Source of the DNA: Candidatus Bathyarchaeota archaeon | GTDB lineage: Archaea > Thermoproteota > Bathyarchaeia > Bathyarchaeales > Bathyarchaeaceae | Assembly: GCA_020348365.1 (NCBI GenBank) | Contig: CP070749.1 | Coordinates: 100,325 to 105,622 of the forward strand | Reading direction: 5' to 3' | Length of the DNA stretch: 5,298 bases | Part shown: positions 5,021 through 5,298 of the stretch, one piece after another | How positions within the stretch are numbered: position 1 is the stretch's first letter | Layout: each line of letters starts with the position of its first letter | Translations under genes and position numbers: made by a program | The notes under the pieces: generated by a model | The model's database searches: none | What the model saw: only the letters and a program-made list of their open reading frames with translations | Told to the model about the DNA's origin: nothing

Positions 5021-5028
5021 TTATTATT
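5021..5028 (-). promoter_or_regulatory. TATA-like element of the HIT gene
   Basis: Minus-strand AATAATAA is centred about 40 bp upstream of TTG 4984, predicting transcription from about 4998 and a leader of ~14 nt holding GAGG. A second AT-rich stretch (TTTTCATATAC, around 5046-5057) is an alternative. Confidence 0.4.
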
Positions 5029-5119
5029 ACTTTGCTTACATGTCAGAGTATATGAAAATGATTGAGTTGATTAGACGCGTCGACTCGACAGGCTCAGAGA
5101 AGCTGGCCTGAATGCTCCG

Positions 5120-5155
5120 AGCGCTCTCCGTTCCAGGAAGCATACGCTGGGAGAG
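5120..5155. repeat. GC-rich inverted repeats in the gap between the HIT and ribbon-helix-helix genes
   Basis: CTCTCC (5124-5129) can pair with GGAGAG (5150-5155); a small TTCC-A-GGAA hairpin (5131-5139) lies between them, and AGCG (5120-5123)/CGCT (5145-5148) is an alternative pairing. It lies 3' of the ribbon-helix-helix gene and 5' of the HIT gene. It may fold in the 3' end of the regulator's transcript, or be chance. I see no coding region in 5061-5194. Confidence 0.25.
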
Positions 5156-5158
5156 TAG

Positions 5159-5170
5159 ACAGAAAAGAAC
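5159..5170 (-). terminator. Candidate terminator of the ribbon-helix-helix gene
   Basis: On the minus strand, a pyrimidine-rich tract (GTTCTTTTCTGT) follows the regulator's stop codon by about 25 nt. Short T-rich tracts of this kind commonly end archaeal transcripts. This is a composition-based guess. Confidence 0.3.
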
Positions 5171-5194
5171 GTTTCAAAGGGAAGTGGATGATTG

Positions 5195-5298
5195 CTATTT
5201 GGTCGGGGCTGTTTTGGATTGGTATTCCATTAGTCTGAGGTTTTCAATCTTCTCTCTTATCGCTGCTTCGATGAACTGTTGACGGTTGTTATACAGTT
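5195..5298 (-). CDS. Ribbon-helix-helix (CopG/Arc-like) DNA-binding protein, C-terminal fragment at window edge
   Basis: Reading the minus strand inward from the right edge, 33 codons are open to a TAG at 5197-5195. The fragment begins LYNNRQQFIEAAIREKIENL and ends QSKTAPTK. The pattern 'tyr-x-asn-arg-x-x-phe-ile-x-x-ala-ile-arg-glu' is the hallmark turn and second helix of ribbon-helix-helix regulators such as CopG and NikR, where the preceding strand inserts into the DNA major groove. That strand and first helix lie beyond the window. Many such archaeal proteins are only 50-70 residues long and act as small repressors or as antitoxins; which applies here cannot be told without the upstream gene. 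The short tail after the helix argues against a NikR-like C-terminal metal-binding domain. Confidence 0.75.
   Translation of the reverse strand, partial: LYNNRQQFIEAAIREKIENLRLMEYQSKTAPTK

Noticed and set aside
4786..5065. Open frames overlapping the HIT gene on both strands (4786-5007 minus, 4838-5065 plus)
   Set aside because: Both overlap the conserved HIT N-terminal half in other frames and have no recognisable domain.
5036..5143. 35-codon minus-strand open frame between the HIT and ribbon-helix-helix genes
   Set aside because: No ribosome site, no hydrophobic core pattern, and it overlaps the AT-rich promoter region of the HIT gene.
1..5298. Mobile element, CRISPR array or defence island
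   Set aside because: No transposase, integrase, direct repeat array or target-site duplication was seen; the genes are mostly ordinary housekeeping and regulatory ones.

Overview
The window looks archaeal. It carries an archaeal-type RtcB tRNA ligase, an M42/TET-type aminopeptidase, an Lrp/AsnC regulator and a CopG-like ribbon-helix-helix protein. AT-rich TATA-like elements lie about 25-40 bp upstream of starts, some start codons appear leaderless, and there are GGTG-type Shine-Dalgarno sequences and frequent TTG starts. Base composition is roughly balanced and gene order is scattered. An uncultivated TACK-group lineage such as Bathyarchaeia would fit, but this is inference: no rRNA or other taxonomic marker is present.

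Layout, left to right. (1) 1-1167 (+): RtcB, missing only its first ~94 residues off the left edge. (2) 1342-1659 (-): an unrecognised 105-residue protein, convergent with rtcB. (3) 1853-2944 (+): an M42 metallopeptidase with a complete two-metal site, preceded by a 16-bp interrupted palindrome just upstream of a TATA-like element. (4) 3114-3605 (-): an Lrp/AsnC-family regulator, probably translated from a leaderless mRNA. (5) 3687-4043 (-): a single-domain cupin, also probably leaderless, on the same strand upstream of the regulator. (6) 4332-4550 (+): a 72-residue, probably beta-rich small protein behind a good TATA/BRE and a GGTGAT Shine-Dalgarno. (7) 4553-4984 (-): a HIT-family nucleotide hydrolase, tail to tail with the small protein and only 2 bp away. 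(8) 5195-5298 (-): the C-terminal end of a ribbon-helix-helix regulator entering from the right edge.

The genes do not form one pathway. They are mostly single-gene units with their own promoters: RNA repair/tRNA splicing (RtcB), peptide turnover (M42), nucleotide hydrolysis (HIT) and regulation (Lrp, RHH). Only the cupin-Lrp pair is co-oriented and close enough (81 bp) to share a transcript, and the Lrp gene has its own TATA-like element.

The most informative patterns are regulatory: two modes of translation initiation (TTG plus Shine-Dalgarno versus ATG without leader), and AT-rich inverted repeats around the M42 gene. I found no mobile element, CRISPR array, tRNA, rRNA or convincing new multi-gene system.
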